The notes beneath the pieces are model-generated. The model searched no databases, was not told where the DNA came from, and was given only the letters and a program-made list of their open reading frames with translations. 9,568 nucleotides of DNA from Christensenellaceae bacterium. Lineage in GTDB: Bacteria; Bacillota; Clostridia; Christensenellales; Borkfalkiaceae. Numbering within the stretch: the stretch's first letter is position 1; every line of letters begins with the position of its first letter. Positions 1 to 6,507 of this stretch are shown piece after piece. The DNA lies in assembly GCA_948482865.1 (NCBI GenBank), contig CAOMHR010000049.1, forward strand, positions 1 through 9,568, in the 5' to 3' direction. A program made the translations under genes and the position numbers.

Positions 1-170
1 ATTCTGAAAACGACGTCTTTAACGGGATTTCCGTTCTGGTCGACAGCGGTAACGGTATAAGGAGGGTCTTCCTTCGGCTTGTCGTCTTTACAAGCTGCAA
101 GACCCGCCGCGCCCGCCGCGACGCAAGTCGTTGAAAGAAGCGCTATAAGCAGTTTCTTTTTTAAGGTCAT
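1..170 (-). CDS. Lipoprotein, N-terminal part only (runs off left edge)
   Basis: Translating the minus strand from the ATG at 170-168 gives 56 residues before the window ends. A basic start (MTLKKK) and a hydrophobic stretch lead to a lipobox LAAC with the lipid-modified Cys at residue 27, so the product should be exported and anchored on the outer face of the membrane. After an acidic/lysine spacer comes a YTVTAVDQNGNPVKDV stretch, which resembles the first strands of the beta-sandwich modules (Ig-like or carboxypeptidase-regulatory-like) common in surface lipoproteins. The start is supported by AAGGAG about 6 bases upstream. It lies only 24 bases downstream of the 145-residue lipoprotein gene and is probably cotranscribed with it. 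The function is unknown because most of the protein is outside the window. Confidence 0.8.
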   Translation of the reverse strand, partial: MTLKKKLLIALLSTTCVAAGAAGLAACKDDKPKEDPPYTVTAVDQNGNPVKDVVFR

Positions 171-194
171 AAGTTTCTCCTTATTGCTTTAAAA

Positions 195-632
195 TTAGTT
201 TTTTGCAGTTAAAACAATTGTATACTCGCCGTAGCCGTCGAGATAAAGGTCTTCGTAAGCGTAAGCGTCTGCGCCGTTAATCTGGACGTGCCATTTTTCG
301 TTGCTTTTAAGCTGGCTTTCGTTAAGTTCGCTCTTTTTGAATTCGACTTTGCCGTCGGCGCCTATTGCTTTGGGTTTGTTGCAGAATCCTATTTCATGCG
401 TGTCGGGATTTGCCGCGCAAATCTGAACTTGCACTTCGGTGCCGTCTTCGCCTTCGGGTGTAACGCCCGCCGTACCGTCCGTAAGACCGTTCACGGGCGA
501 GCCGTCCGCATAAGTAACGGTGAAGACGTAGCTGTCGGCTTTCGGTGTGCAAGCGGTCATCGCAAGCCCCATACATAAGGATGCGGCGATAACTGCTAAC
601 GTTGCAATAACGGTGATAATTCTTCTTTTCAT
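195..632 (-). CDS. Small secreted lipoprotein, 145 residues, unknown function
   Basis: The N-terminus (MKRRIITVIATLAVIAA) is a signal peptide ending in a lipobox MTAC, with Cys28 as the predicted lipidated residue. The mature part, about 117 residues, is polar and predicted mainly beta. It opens with YVFTVTYADGSPVNG, runs through a DGKVEF motif near residue 93 and ends in a YTIVL strand. This pattern matches a single Ig-like or prealbumin-like domain and resembles the N-terminal module of the two neighbouring lipoproteins. Two Cys (in QICAAN and GFCNKP) could form a disulfide. The start is fixed by GGAGG 7 bases upstream and by a promoter at 664-692. No enzymatic motif is visible. A binding or adhesion role at the cell surface is a guess only. 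Confidence 0.85.
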   Translation of the reverse strand: MKRRIITVIATLAVIAASLCMGLAMTACTPKADSYVFTVTYADGSPVNGLTDGTAGVTPEGEDGTEVQVQICAANPDTHEIGFCNKPKAIGADGKVEFKKSELNESQLKSNEKWHVQINGADAYAYEDLYLDGYGEYTIVLTAKN

Positions 633-663
633 TGTTGTGCCTCCAAAATATAAGTTTGCGTAT

Positions 664-692
664 ATTATATATTAAAATTGATATTTATGCAA
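664..692 (-). promoter_or_regulatory. Sigma-A-type promoter for the 195-632 lipoprotein operon
   Basis: Read on the minus strand there is a -35 box TTGCAT (692-687), a 17-base spacer and a perfect -10 box TATAAT (669-664). Transcription would start near 657, leaving a leader of about 25 bases that includes the GGAGG ribosome-binding site. It should drive both the 145-residue lipoprotein and the partial lipoprotein at the left edge. Confidence 0.75.
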
Positions 693-773
693 GAAAAAAG
701 GCTTAAAATGTTTAAAACACGCGCTGATGTGCATTGTTTACATTATATACTGTATATTATAATAAATGTAACA

Positions 774-805
774 TAAAAACAAACCCCCGTCCGAGACGGG
801 GGTTT
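774..805 (-). terminator. Intrinsic terminator of the 961-residue lipoprotein gene
   Basis: AAACCCCCGTC at 781-791 pairs perfectly with GACGGGGGTTT at 795-805 (11 bp, 3-base loop). On the minus strand the stem is followed by a GTTTTTAT tract (780-773), so it terminates the gene that stops at 823, 18 bases upstream. It also insulates that gene from the lipoprotein operon to the left. Confidence 0.9.
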
Positions 806-822
806 GAAGTTTTAAATACTTT

Positions 823-3708
823 TTAAATTTTTGCGGGATCTCCGATATACTGGTAGTAACAAGCGAACATTTCCCACGCGCCGGATGCCGCGTTTTCTTC
901 AAGATAAACCTGGCAGCAGAAACTTAAAATATTTACAAGCGTCTGGTCGGCTTCGGTTAATCCGTACAGTTCTCCGCTGTTGGCGATTGCCTTGCGGTAA
1001 TAAGTTCTCATTGTCGCCGTATAGTTGGCTCCGCCGTTCTTTCTGAAATCGAATACTCCGTTTTCAATCATTTTGTAAAGGGAGTTTCCGTTTCTGTCAA
1101 GATAGTTCTCGTGAATGAAGTCGATATATATTTTAGAACCGAATTTGAAGTCGTCCGTGTAGTGGTAATATATACCGTCTTCTGAGTTGAACGCTGTGTT
1201 TACAGCCAGATAGTAGTTGCGGACGGGGGGTTCGGTCGTGTAAGTGAACATTCCGTCTCCGGTGGAGGCATACCGCAGGAAGCTGACCGTATCCGTGCCC
1301 TGATACTCTATATACATTTCATATGTTCCCGTATCGTTGGGGACGGACATTGCGCCGTGCAGGTAATAGGTCTTGTTTGCTTCAAGCCATACGTAATCGT
1401 AATACTCGTCGTGGGTGTCCCTGAAAATAGGAGAGTTATAGCGCATATCGTTGTCGGTATCGAGCAACAGTTCTTTATCCGCGCTGTAAACGTACAGTTT
1501 GGGGTCGACGCCCTTTGCGGTAGGCGCTTTAGAATAGAACAGGTAAACGCCCGTCTTGCTGGGAACAAACTTGAACTTTATGCCGCCGCCGTCGCCTAAG
1601 TTCAATAGCTTGGTAACATTAACTTCGTTGGCTACGGGGTTTTCGGCGGTTCCTTCATATGCGGGTAATGCGTTGCTGTAAACCAAGCCCTTAATGGGGT
1701 CGAGAGTCTTGTAGCATTCGTGGTAATCTTTATCGTCGGTACTGTGGTCCGCACCGTAGTGGATATAGTAATAGCAGAATTCAAGCCACTGACCGTCGTA
1801 TTTTTTGTCGCCTTCTACAAGCATATCCGGATGGTTTTTGTGTATTCCGTCGATGAAGGCGTTCAAAAGCTCTATAAGTTCGTCGGTTACGGGAAGGAGT
1901 CCGTTATCGGAGAAACTTTGCAGATAGTACTTTTCAATCAGAATTTCGGACTGTTCATCTGTAAGATAGTCGAATATAAGCGGAGTGGTTTTGTCTGCGC
2001 GCTCGTAATTGGACATCTTCCAGTACGAAAGCAGGTAAACCGAAGCAACCTGTCTCTTTTCTTCCGCAATAAACGAAGTGGAACCGAGATGTTTTTCCGC
2101 CCAGAATCCCGAGTTGAGTATGTCTGCAAGCAGAATAGCGGTTGTGCCGTTTTTAGTTACGTAGTAGTAACCGTTTTCCGTGTTTTTGCTTATCGAAACG
2201 TTGTAGCCGCCCGTTAAGGGGTTGTTGTAACTTTCGTCGTAAGTCAGGTCGTTTACCAAAAGGGTCTGCTGGTCAACGGTTTTTGCAACTTCTTTTACGG
2301 GACGTATATTCAGGTTCCTTATCGAAGCTCTCTCGTTGTCGACGTTTCTTTCCAGATTCTTATAGTACATAAATGCGAGTTCGACCGTTTCGTTGCGGTT
2401 TGCAATGTAAACGGCTTTATCTTCTTTCCAGCCGTTGCTGTCTCCGCTGTACTGCCCGACTATAGATCCGTTTACAAACACGTACAAGTTGTCGTAATCG
2501 GCTTCCGTGTTAATATTGTATTCGTAAGATATCGCATCGCCGGGCGTCAACGATAATTCGGCATAGAGCGTCGAGAACGAATAATCAAATTCTTTGTTCG
2601 AAGCGTCGAGATAAGTTCCGTCGTCGTCCTTTATGAGCCAGGGCCAGCTGTATTCTTTGTCTTTACCTTCTTCGGGATAATATCTGTTTACAGAAGCTCC
2701 GTCCGTTACGATACCGGTAAGCGCTGCGTCTATTTTATCAGAATCCGGCATAACCAAGCCTTCCGTGGGTCTGGTAAATTCAGTGGGGGTAGGGTTGGGG
2801 TCGGGTTCGGGGTTGGGGTCTTTGTCTTTCTGTTCGTAATTGTCGCTTGTGTAATATTGGAACATTGTACGCCAGTAGGAAGCGGCGAACTGTCCGCCTT
2901 TTCTGTCAATGGTTGCGACAACGCCGTATCTGTCCACAATAACGGTGGTGGGGAATGCGGATACGTTGAATTTCGAAGTCATGCTTGCAGAATCGTAACC
3001 CAAGTGGAAGTTGAGTTCGGTCTGTTCCGCAAAAGACTTAATTGCCGCCGCGGAGTCCTGGTTTGAAAGCGCGACAATCGCTATTTTATCTTTGTAAGCC
3101 TGATACGCTTCTTCTATCGCGGGGAATTCAAGGCGGCAAGGACCGCAGCCCACAAAGAAGAAGTTGAGCATAACCGCCTTGTAAGCGTTTTCGCCGTAAA
3201 GCAATTCCGACAGGGTGTGTTTTGTGTCCGTCAGCGCGTCAACGTAACCGAAGTCGTACATAACGTCGCCTTCGGAATAAACGGTGTTTGAAGTCGCGGT
3301 TGTTTCGATAACGCGCGAATTGAGCCTAATCGTCACTTCGCCTTCGTCGGCTTTGGTGTAATACTGAGTATTGTCAAGGAAGTAACCTTCGGGCAGGGTG
3401 TCCGCGTCTACCGAAAGCTGATAGATATCGGGATTGAGTTTAACGTCTATTCTGCCGCTCTTCGTCACACCAGAAGTTACGGCGGTTCCGCCCCTTTTGA
3501 AACTCACTTTAACGTTGTTAAGGCTCATTCCGCCTGACGATTTGACGTATACAGTGTAATTTCCGTTGAACTTTTCGCCGTTTTCATAATCCGGCGGCAT
3601 CCTGAAATTTGCCGCGTTTTTATCCGTGCAGGCGGCGATTGCCAGACCGGAGCATACGGCAAAGCAGGAAATAAGTAAGGCAAGCACTATTTTTTTGATT
3701 TTGCTCAT
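823..3708 (-). CDS. Large thioredoxin-fold (TlpA/ResA-like) lipoprotein, multidomain, 961 residues
   Basis: Signal peptide with lipobox IAAC (Cys27), so a surface-anchored lipoprotein. Residues ~45-130 form a beta-rich module like those of the neighbouring lipoproteins. Residues ~140-285 are a TlpA/ResA-type thioredoxin domain: the active site is CGPC at 188-191 in an LNFFFVGCGPC context, and the cis-proline loop is AFPTT at 251-255. Family knowledge suggests a thiol-disulfide oxidoreductase outside the membrane. A Pro/Asp/Asn linker (295-318) leads to a beta-rich, jelly-roll-like stretch (~318-480). Then comes a mainly helical unit (~501-652), a stretch resembling a pre-peptidase C-terminal (PPC) domain (~700-805), and a second copy of the helical unit (~831-956). 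TlpA/ResA proteins usually have about 150-200 residues, so the extension is extraordinary. I do not recognise it as a known enzyme. The start is supported by AGAGGAGG 9 bases before the ATG. The gene is monocistronic, with its own promoter and terminator. Confidence 0.88.
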   Translation of the reverse strand: MSKIKKIVLALLISCFAVCSGLAIAACTDKNAANFRMPPDYENGEKFNGNYTVYVKSSGGMSLNNVKVSFKRGGTAVTSGVTKSGRIDVKLNPDIYQLSVDADTLPEGYFLDNTQYYTKADEGEVTIRLNSRVIETTATSNTVYSEGDVMYDFGYVDALTDTKHTLSELLYGENAYKAVMLNFFFVGCGPCRLEFPAIEEAYQAYKDKIAIVALSNQDSAAAIKSFAEQTELNFHLGYDSASMTSKFNVSAFPTTVIVDRYGVVATIDRKGGQFAASYWRTMFQYYTSDNYEQKDKDPNPEPDPNPTPTEFTRPTEGLVMPDSDKIDAALTGIVTDGASVNRYYPEEGKDKEYSWPWLIKDDDGTYLDASNKEFDYSFSTLYAELSLTPGDAISYEYNINTEADYDNLYVFVNGSIVGQYSGDSNGWKEDKAVYIANRNETVELAFMYYKNLERNVDNERASIRNLNIRPVKEVAKTVDQQTLLVNDLTYDESYNNPLTGGYNVSISKNTENGYYYVTKNGTTAILLADILNSGFWAEKHLGSTSFIAEEKRQVASVYLLSYWKMSNYERADKTTPLIFDYLTDEQSEILIEKYYLQSFSDNGLLPVTDELIELLNAFIDGIHKNHPDMLVEGDKKYDGQWLEFCYYYIHYGADHSTDDKDYHECYKTLDPIKGLVYSNALPAYEGTAENPVANEVNVTKLLNLGDGGGIKFKFVPSKTGVYLFYSKAPTAKGVDPKLYVYSADKELLLDTDNDMRYNSPIFRDTHDEYYDYVWLEANKTYYLHGAMSVPNDTGTYEMYIEYQGTDTVSFLRYASTGDGMFTYTTEPPVRNYYLAVNTAFNSEDGIYYHYTDDFKFGSKIYIDFIHENYLDRNGNSLYKMIENGVFDFRKNGGANYTATMRTYYRKAIANSGELYGLTEADQTLVNILSFCCQVYLEENAASGAWEMFACYYQYIGDPAKI
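841..1218 (-). repeat. Second copy (B) of an internal protein repeat in the thioredoxin lipoprotein
   Basis: Residues ~831-956. The copy shows an EDGIYYHY strand, a YYRKAIANSGELYGLTE segment, an LVNILSF helix and a closing WEMFACYYQYIG. The same order of elements occurs in copy A. Similarity is visible at protein level only and was judged by eye. Confidence 0.5.
1753..2208 (-). repeat. First copy (A) of an internal protein repeat in the thioredoxin lipoprotein
   Basis: Residues ~501-652. The copy shows ENGYYYVTKNG, then YYLQSFSDNGLLPVTDE, an LIELLNAF helix and a closing WLEFCYYYIHYG. These line up in order with EDGIYYHY, YYRKAIANSGELYGLTE, LVNILSF and WEMFACYYQYIG of copy B. The unit probably arose by an old intragenic duplication with the PPC-like stretch between the copies. 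Confidence 0.5.
2785..2818 (+). other. G-run tract (possible G-quadruplex) on the template strand of the linker codons
   Basis: Six G-runs of 3-5 bases are separated by 2-3 bases: 2785-2789, 2792-2794, 2797-2800, 2803-2805, 2809-2812 and 2815-2818. It encodes the Pro/Asp/Asn linker of the thioredoxin lipoprotein on the opposite strand, so protein composition (CCC, GAC and AAC codons) is the simplest cause. The pattern nevertheless meets the usual G-quadruplex criterion. Confidence 0.5.
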
Positions 3709-3784
3709 AAAAAAAACCTCCTCTATATTTAACCTATGGTTTTTGTCTTTATATATTATTGAAAGACAGACTTTCTTGCTTAAT

Positions 3785-3813
3785 ATGATATCATAGTATG
3801 CATTTTAAATCAA
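3785..3813 (-). promoter_or_regulatory. Candidate promoter of the thioredoxin lipoprotein gene
   Basis: On the minus strand, TTGATT (3813-3808), a 17-base spacer and TATCAT (3790-3785) give 4/6 and 5/6 matches to the sigma-A boxes. The start point would be near 3778, leaving a leader of about 70 bases that contains a small GAAAG/CTTTC inverted repeat (3761-3775). The -10 box lies inside the perfect palindrome TATGATATCATA (3784-3795), a possible operator. Confidence 0.55.
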
Positions 3814-3849
3814 GTAAAATACAGTATAATTAATAAAAATGTCGCTTAT

Positions 3850-3892
3850 TGGGGTGTTTTTAATACATTTATGCAAAAATACCCCACTTTTT
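3850..3892 (+). terminator. Terminator-like hairpin in the divergent gap, plus-strand polarity
   Basis: TGGGGTGTTTTT (3850-3861) pairs with AAAAATACCCCA (3875-3886) over 12 positions with one G-U pair and a 13-base loop. It is followed by CTTTTT (3887-3892). No plus-strand gene precedes it, so it would act on antisense read-through, on a short leader or sRNA, or in the grpE leader. It may instead be only an AT-rich coincidence. Confidence 0.45.
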
Positions 3893-3901
3893 ATGCAAAA
3901 A
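3868..3901. repeat. Pair of 12-base direct repeats, TTTATGCAAAAA
   Basis: The copies lie at 3868-3879 and 3890-3901, a spacing of 22 bases (about two helical turns). The first overlaps the right arm of the hairpin at 3850-3886. On the opposite strand the repeat contains TTGCATAAA, the same string as the -35 region of the promoter at 664-692. Same-face spacing is compatible with a protein-binding site, but no regulator is known. Confidence 0.4.
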
Positions 3902-3991
3902 ATTTTCAGCCCGCGGCAGGATTGGGAATAAAGTAAAAAAATATCGAAAAAAATATGTGATTTTTCTGCAATTTTTTTGTTTAACGGCGGT

Positions 3992-4023
3992 TTGAAAGTT
4001 TATATTAATATTGTAGATAAAAT
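3992..4023 (+). promoter_or_regulatory. Weak candidate promoter of the grpE-dnaK-dnaJ operon
   Basis: TTGAAA (3992-3997) lies upstream of an AT-rich TAGATAAAAT stretch (4014-4023). TAAAAT is the best -10 match (5/6), but its spacing is 20 bases, longer than usual. Some promoter must lie in this gap because the gene to the left points the other way. This is only the best-placed candidate. Confidence 0.3.
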
Positions 4024-4048
4024 GAATACGCATTCAAGAGAGTGAATT

Positions 4049-4567
4049 ATGGGTAAAGAAAAACAAGAAAAACGCAAGACGGACGAAGCGGTTAAAGAAG
4101 AGCAGCAGGCTGAAGATAAGGAGCTTGGCGAACTTGAAAAGGCGCAGGCTCTTGCGGAAGACTATAAACGCAAGTGGTACGCGGTTTCCGCCGAGTACGA
4201 AAATTACCGTAAGCGCAACGCTATGGGACTTTCGCGGGCGTATTCCGACGGCGTTGCCGAAGCAATCGTAAAACTTCTGCCGGTTGCGGACAACTTCGGC
4301 TATGCTCTCGATTCCGCCGCGGACGAGAAAACCCGCGCGGGCATTGACAAGGTTATCAAAAGTTTTAACAGTATACTTGCTTCGCTGGGAGTTGAAGAAA
4401 TTCCCGTGCAGGCGGGCGACGCCTTTGACGAAGACGTGGCGGAAGCGGTTATGAACTTCCCCGCGGAAGAAGGCGAAAAGCCCAACACTGTTAAACAGGT
4501 TATAAAAAAAGGTTACCGTTCGGGTGAAAAAGTTATACGCTTTGCACAGGTTTCGGTAATAGTTTAA
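4049..4567 (+). CDS. grpE: GrpE, nucleotide exchange factor of DnaK
   Basis: GrpE dimers release ADP from DnaK and reset its substrate-binding cycle in the cytoplasm. The 172 residues show the family plan: a highly charged N-terminus (1-35), then a long helix with the typical RKWYAVSAEYENYRKRN stretch (41-57). LLPVADNFGYAL follows at 76-87, and a small C-terminal beta domain ends in KGYRSGEKVIRFAQVSV. The length is slightly short for the family but complete. The usual F-[DN]-P-x-x-H-x-A-[VI] motif is changed to FDEDVAEAV at 126-134, so both the Pro and the His are missing. The start has only a modest ribosome-binding site (AAGAGAG, 6 bases upstream), but no better ATG exists and the stop is followed within 48 bases by dnaK. 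First gene of the operon; hrcA does not precede it. Confidence 0.95.
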   Translation: MGKEKQEKRKTDEAVKEEQQAEDKELGELEKAQALAEDYKRKWYAVSAEYENYRKRNAMGLSRAYSDGVAEAIVKLLPVADNFGYALDSAADEKTRAGIDKVIKSFNSILASLGVEEIPVQAGDAFDEDVAEAVMNFPAEEGEKPNTVKQVIKKGYRSGEKVIRFAQVSVIV

Positions 4568-4614
4568 ATAAAAAAATAAGTTTTATATCAAGATTTTTAT
4601 AAGGAGATAAAAAT

Positions 4615-6402
4615 ATGGGAAAGGTAATAGGAATAGATTTAGGAACCACCAACTCCTGCGTGGCGGTTATGGAAGGCGGCGAACCCGTCGTTATTGCAAA
4701 CAGTGAAGGCAACAGAACTACCCCTTCGGTCGTATCGTTCAAGGCTGACGGTAGCCGTATCGTCGGACAGGCGGCAAAAAGACTTGCCGTTGCTTCGCCC
4801 GACAAGACGGTAATTTCAATTAAACGCCACATGGGCGAAAGCTACAAGGTAAAAATAGAAAAGGGCTATTCGCCGCAGGAAATTTCGGCGATGATACTCT
4901 CAAAGCTTAAGGCGGACGCGGAGAGCTATTTGGGCGGCAAGGTTACGGACGCGGTTATAACCTGCCCCGCATATTTCAACGATAGCCAGCGTCAGGCAAC
5001 CAAGGACGCGGGCAAGATTGCGGGACTCAACGTTTTAAGAATTATAAACGAACCCACCGCGGCGGCGCTCGCTTACGGTCTGGATAAGCAGGAAGGCAGC
5101 CAGAAAGTTATGATTTACGACCTTGGCGGCGGTACTTTCGACGTGTCCATTCTGGAAATCGGCGACGGCGTGTTCGAAGTGCTTGCAACAAACGGCGATA
5201 CCCGTCTCGGCGGCGACGACTTCGACAACAAGGTCATTGATTACCTTGTGGAAACCTTCAAAAAGGACACGGGCGTAGACCTTTCCAAAGACAAAATGGC
5301 AATGCAGAGACTTAAAGAAGCCGCTGAAAAAGCCAAGATAGAACTTTCGGGTATGAGTACCACAAACGTCAACCTGCCTTTCATTACCGTGGTTGACGGC
5401 GCGCCCCAGCATCTGGATATCGACCTTTCTAAGCAGAAGTTCGACAGCCTTACCGCAGATTTGGTTGAAAGAACTGTAGAGCCTATGAAAAAGGCTATGC
5501 AGGACGCGGGACTTTCTTACAGCGATATAAACAAAGTTATAATGGTCGGCGGTTCAACTCGTATCCCCGCCGTATTCGATAAAGTAAAGAGCGTAACCGG
5601 AAAAGAACCCTTCAAGGGCATCAACCCCGACGAGTGCGTGGCGATAGGCGCGGCTATTCAGGGCGGCGTTTTGTCGGGCGAAGTAAAAGACGTTCTTCTT
5701 CTGGACGTAATGCCCCTTACGCTGGGCATTGAAACTCTGGGCGGCGTGTCAACTCCTTTGATTGAAAGAAACACGACTATCCCCGTTAAAAAGAGCCAGG
5801 TGTTCTCGACCGCGGCGGACAACCAGCCCGGCGTTGAAATTAACGTTTTGCAGGGTGAAAGAAAGTTTGCACGCGACAATAAGTCGCTCGGTAAATTTAT
5901 GCTTACCGATATTCCCCCCGCACCCAGAGGCGTACCCCAGATTGAAGTTACTTTCGACGTGGACGCAAACGGCATAGTTAACGTAACCGCAAAGGATTTG
6001 GGAACGGGCAAAAGCACCAATATCACCATTACCGCTTCAACGAACCTTTCGGAAGAAGATATTGACAAGGCTGTAAAGGACGCGGAAAAATACGCCGAAG
6101 AAGACAAAAAGCGCAAGGAAGCCGTTGACAACAAAAATACTCTGGAAAGTATGATTGACAGCCTTGAAAAGACCGTGAAGGAAGCAGGCGACAAACTTTC
6201 GGACGACGACAAGAAGACGGTGGAAGAAGCTGTTGCAAAAGCCAAGACCGAATTGGAGTCGGGCGACAACGACAGAATTAAAGCCGCAACCGAAACTTTG
6301 CAGACAGAAATCCAGCCCGTAATAGCCAAGATTTACCAGCAGGCTACCGGCGGGGCGGCTGCGGAAGGCGGCGACGACGATACCGAATTCAGACAGCACT
6401 AA
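4615..6402 (+). CDS. dnaK: DnaK, Hsp70 chaperone
   Basis: An ATP-driven chaperone that binds exposed hydrophobic segments of proteins in the cytoplasm, assisted by DnaJ and GrpE. All Hsp70 signatures are present: IDLGTTNS at 7-14, IYDLGGGTFDVS at 167-178 and VIMVGGSTRIPAV at 308-320. The interdomain linker DVLLLDV is at 359-365. The substrate-binding beta domain spans ~366-480 and the helical lid ~488-575. The N-terminal lobe has the short HMGESYKVKIEKGYSPQE form, without the roughly 24-residue insertion of Gram-negative DnaK, which supports a Firmicute. At 595 residues it is at the short end of the family. The C-terminus is a Gly/Ala/Asp tail ending DTEFRQH, close to the usual acidic ending but shorter. 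The start is fixed by AAGGAG 8 bases before the ATG. It is probably cotranscribed with grpE, with 47 bases between them. Confidence 0.98.
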   Translation: MGKVIGIDLGTTNSCVAVMEGGEPVVIANSEGNRTTPSVVSFKADGSRIVGQAAKRLAVASPDKTVISIKRHMGESYKVKIEKGYSPQEISAMILSKLKADAESYLGGKVTDAVITCPAYFNDSQRQATKDAGKIAGLNVLRIINEPTAAALAYGLDKQEGSQKVMIYDLGGGTFDVSILEIGDGVFEVLATNGDTRLGGDDFDNKVIDYLVETFKKDTGVDLSKDKMAMQRLKEAAEKAKIELSGMSTTNVNLPFITVVDGAPQHLDIDLSKQKFDSLTADLVERTVEPMKKAMQDAGLSYSDINKVIMVGGSTRIPAVFDKVKSVTGKEPFKGINPDECVAIGAAIQGGVLSGEVKDVLLLDVMPLTLGIETLGGVSTPLIERNTTIPVKKSQVFSTAADNQPGVEINVLQGERKFARDNKSLGKFMLTDIPPAPRGVPQIEVTFDVDANGIVNVTAKDLGTGKSTNITITASTNLSEEDIDKAVKDAEKYAEEDKKRKEAVDNKNTLESMIDSLEKTVKEAGDKLSDDDKKTVEEAVAKAKTELESGDNDRIKAATETLQTEIQPVIAKIYQQATGGAAAEGGDDDTEFRQH

Positions 6403-6414
6403 AATCTTTGCGTG

Positions 6415-6447
6415 CGTAAAACAATGACCGATCAACATTGTTTTACG
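6415..6447 (+). other. Perfect 12-bp hairpin between dnaK and dnaJ
   Basis: CGTAAAACAATG (6415-6426) pairs fully with CATTGTTTTACG (6436-6447) around a 9-base loop. No T-tract follows, so it is not a normal intrinsic terminator. It lies 12 bases after the dnaK stop and could protect the dnaK mRNA end, mark a processing site or weaken read-through into dnaJ. Confidence 0.7.
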
Positions 6448-6483
6448 GCGCGGGTAAAAATTTATAAATTAATTGAATAGCGT

Positions 6484-6507
6484 AAAGGGTGTAGTTTACA
6501 CCCTTTT
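6484..6507 (+). terminator. Short hairpin with TTTT upstream of dnaJ, possible partial terminator
   Basis: AAAGGGTGTA (6484-6493) pairs with TACACCCTTT (6497-6506) around a 3-base loop. The stem runs directly into a T-run (6504-6507) that is too short for full termination. In an operon this arrangement often lowers expression of the downstream gene, here dnaJ, relative to dnaK. Confidence 0.5.

Larger units (their letters stand above)
3709..4048. other. Divergent intergenic region between the thioredoxin lipoprotein and grpE
   Basis: This 340-bp AT-rich gap holds the minus-strand promoter (3785-3813), a 12-bp palindrome over its -10 box, and a terminator-like hairpin (3850-3892). It also has a 12-base direct repeat and a weak candidate grpE promoter. 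No CIRCE inverted repeat (TTAGCACTC-N9-GAGTGCTAA) and no CtsR-type GGTCAAA direct repeat was found by eye. No further gene is seen. Confidence 0.8.

Noticed and set aside
738..771. AT-rich inverted repeat TTACATT/AATGTAA with an inner ATATAC-T-GTATAT palindrome
   Set aside because: It is 45-80 bases upstream of the promoter at 664-692 in a nearly pure A/T stretch, where such symmetry arises easily. Too weak to call an operator.
1720..2217. 165-codon plus-strand reading frame
   Set aside because: It lies wholly antisense to the 961-residue lipoprotein, has no ribosome-binding site and its product has no recognisable domain.
4568..4614. Separate promoter for dnaK in the grpE-dnaK spacer
   Set aside because: The 47 bases contain AT-rich sequence and the ribosome-binding site but no paired -35 and -10 boxes.
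5035..5412. 125-codon minus-strand reading frame
   Set aside because: Also a shadow of dnaK, with no start signal and no homology that I recognise.
5658..6329. 223-codon minus-strand reading frame
   Set aside because: Antisense shadow of dnaK with Ser/Leu-rich translation caused by dnaK codon use; dnaK is certain on the other strand.
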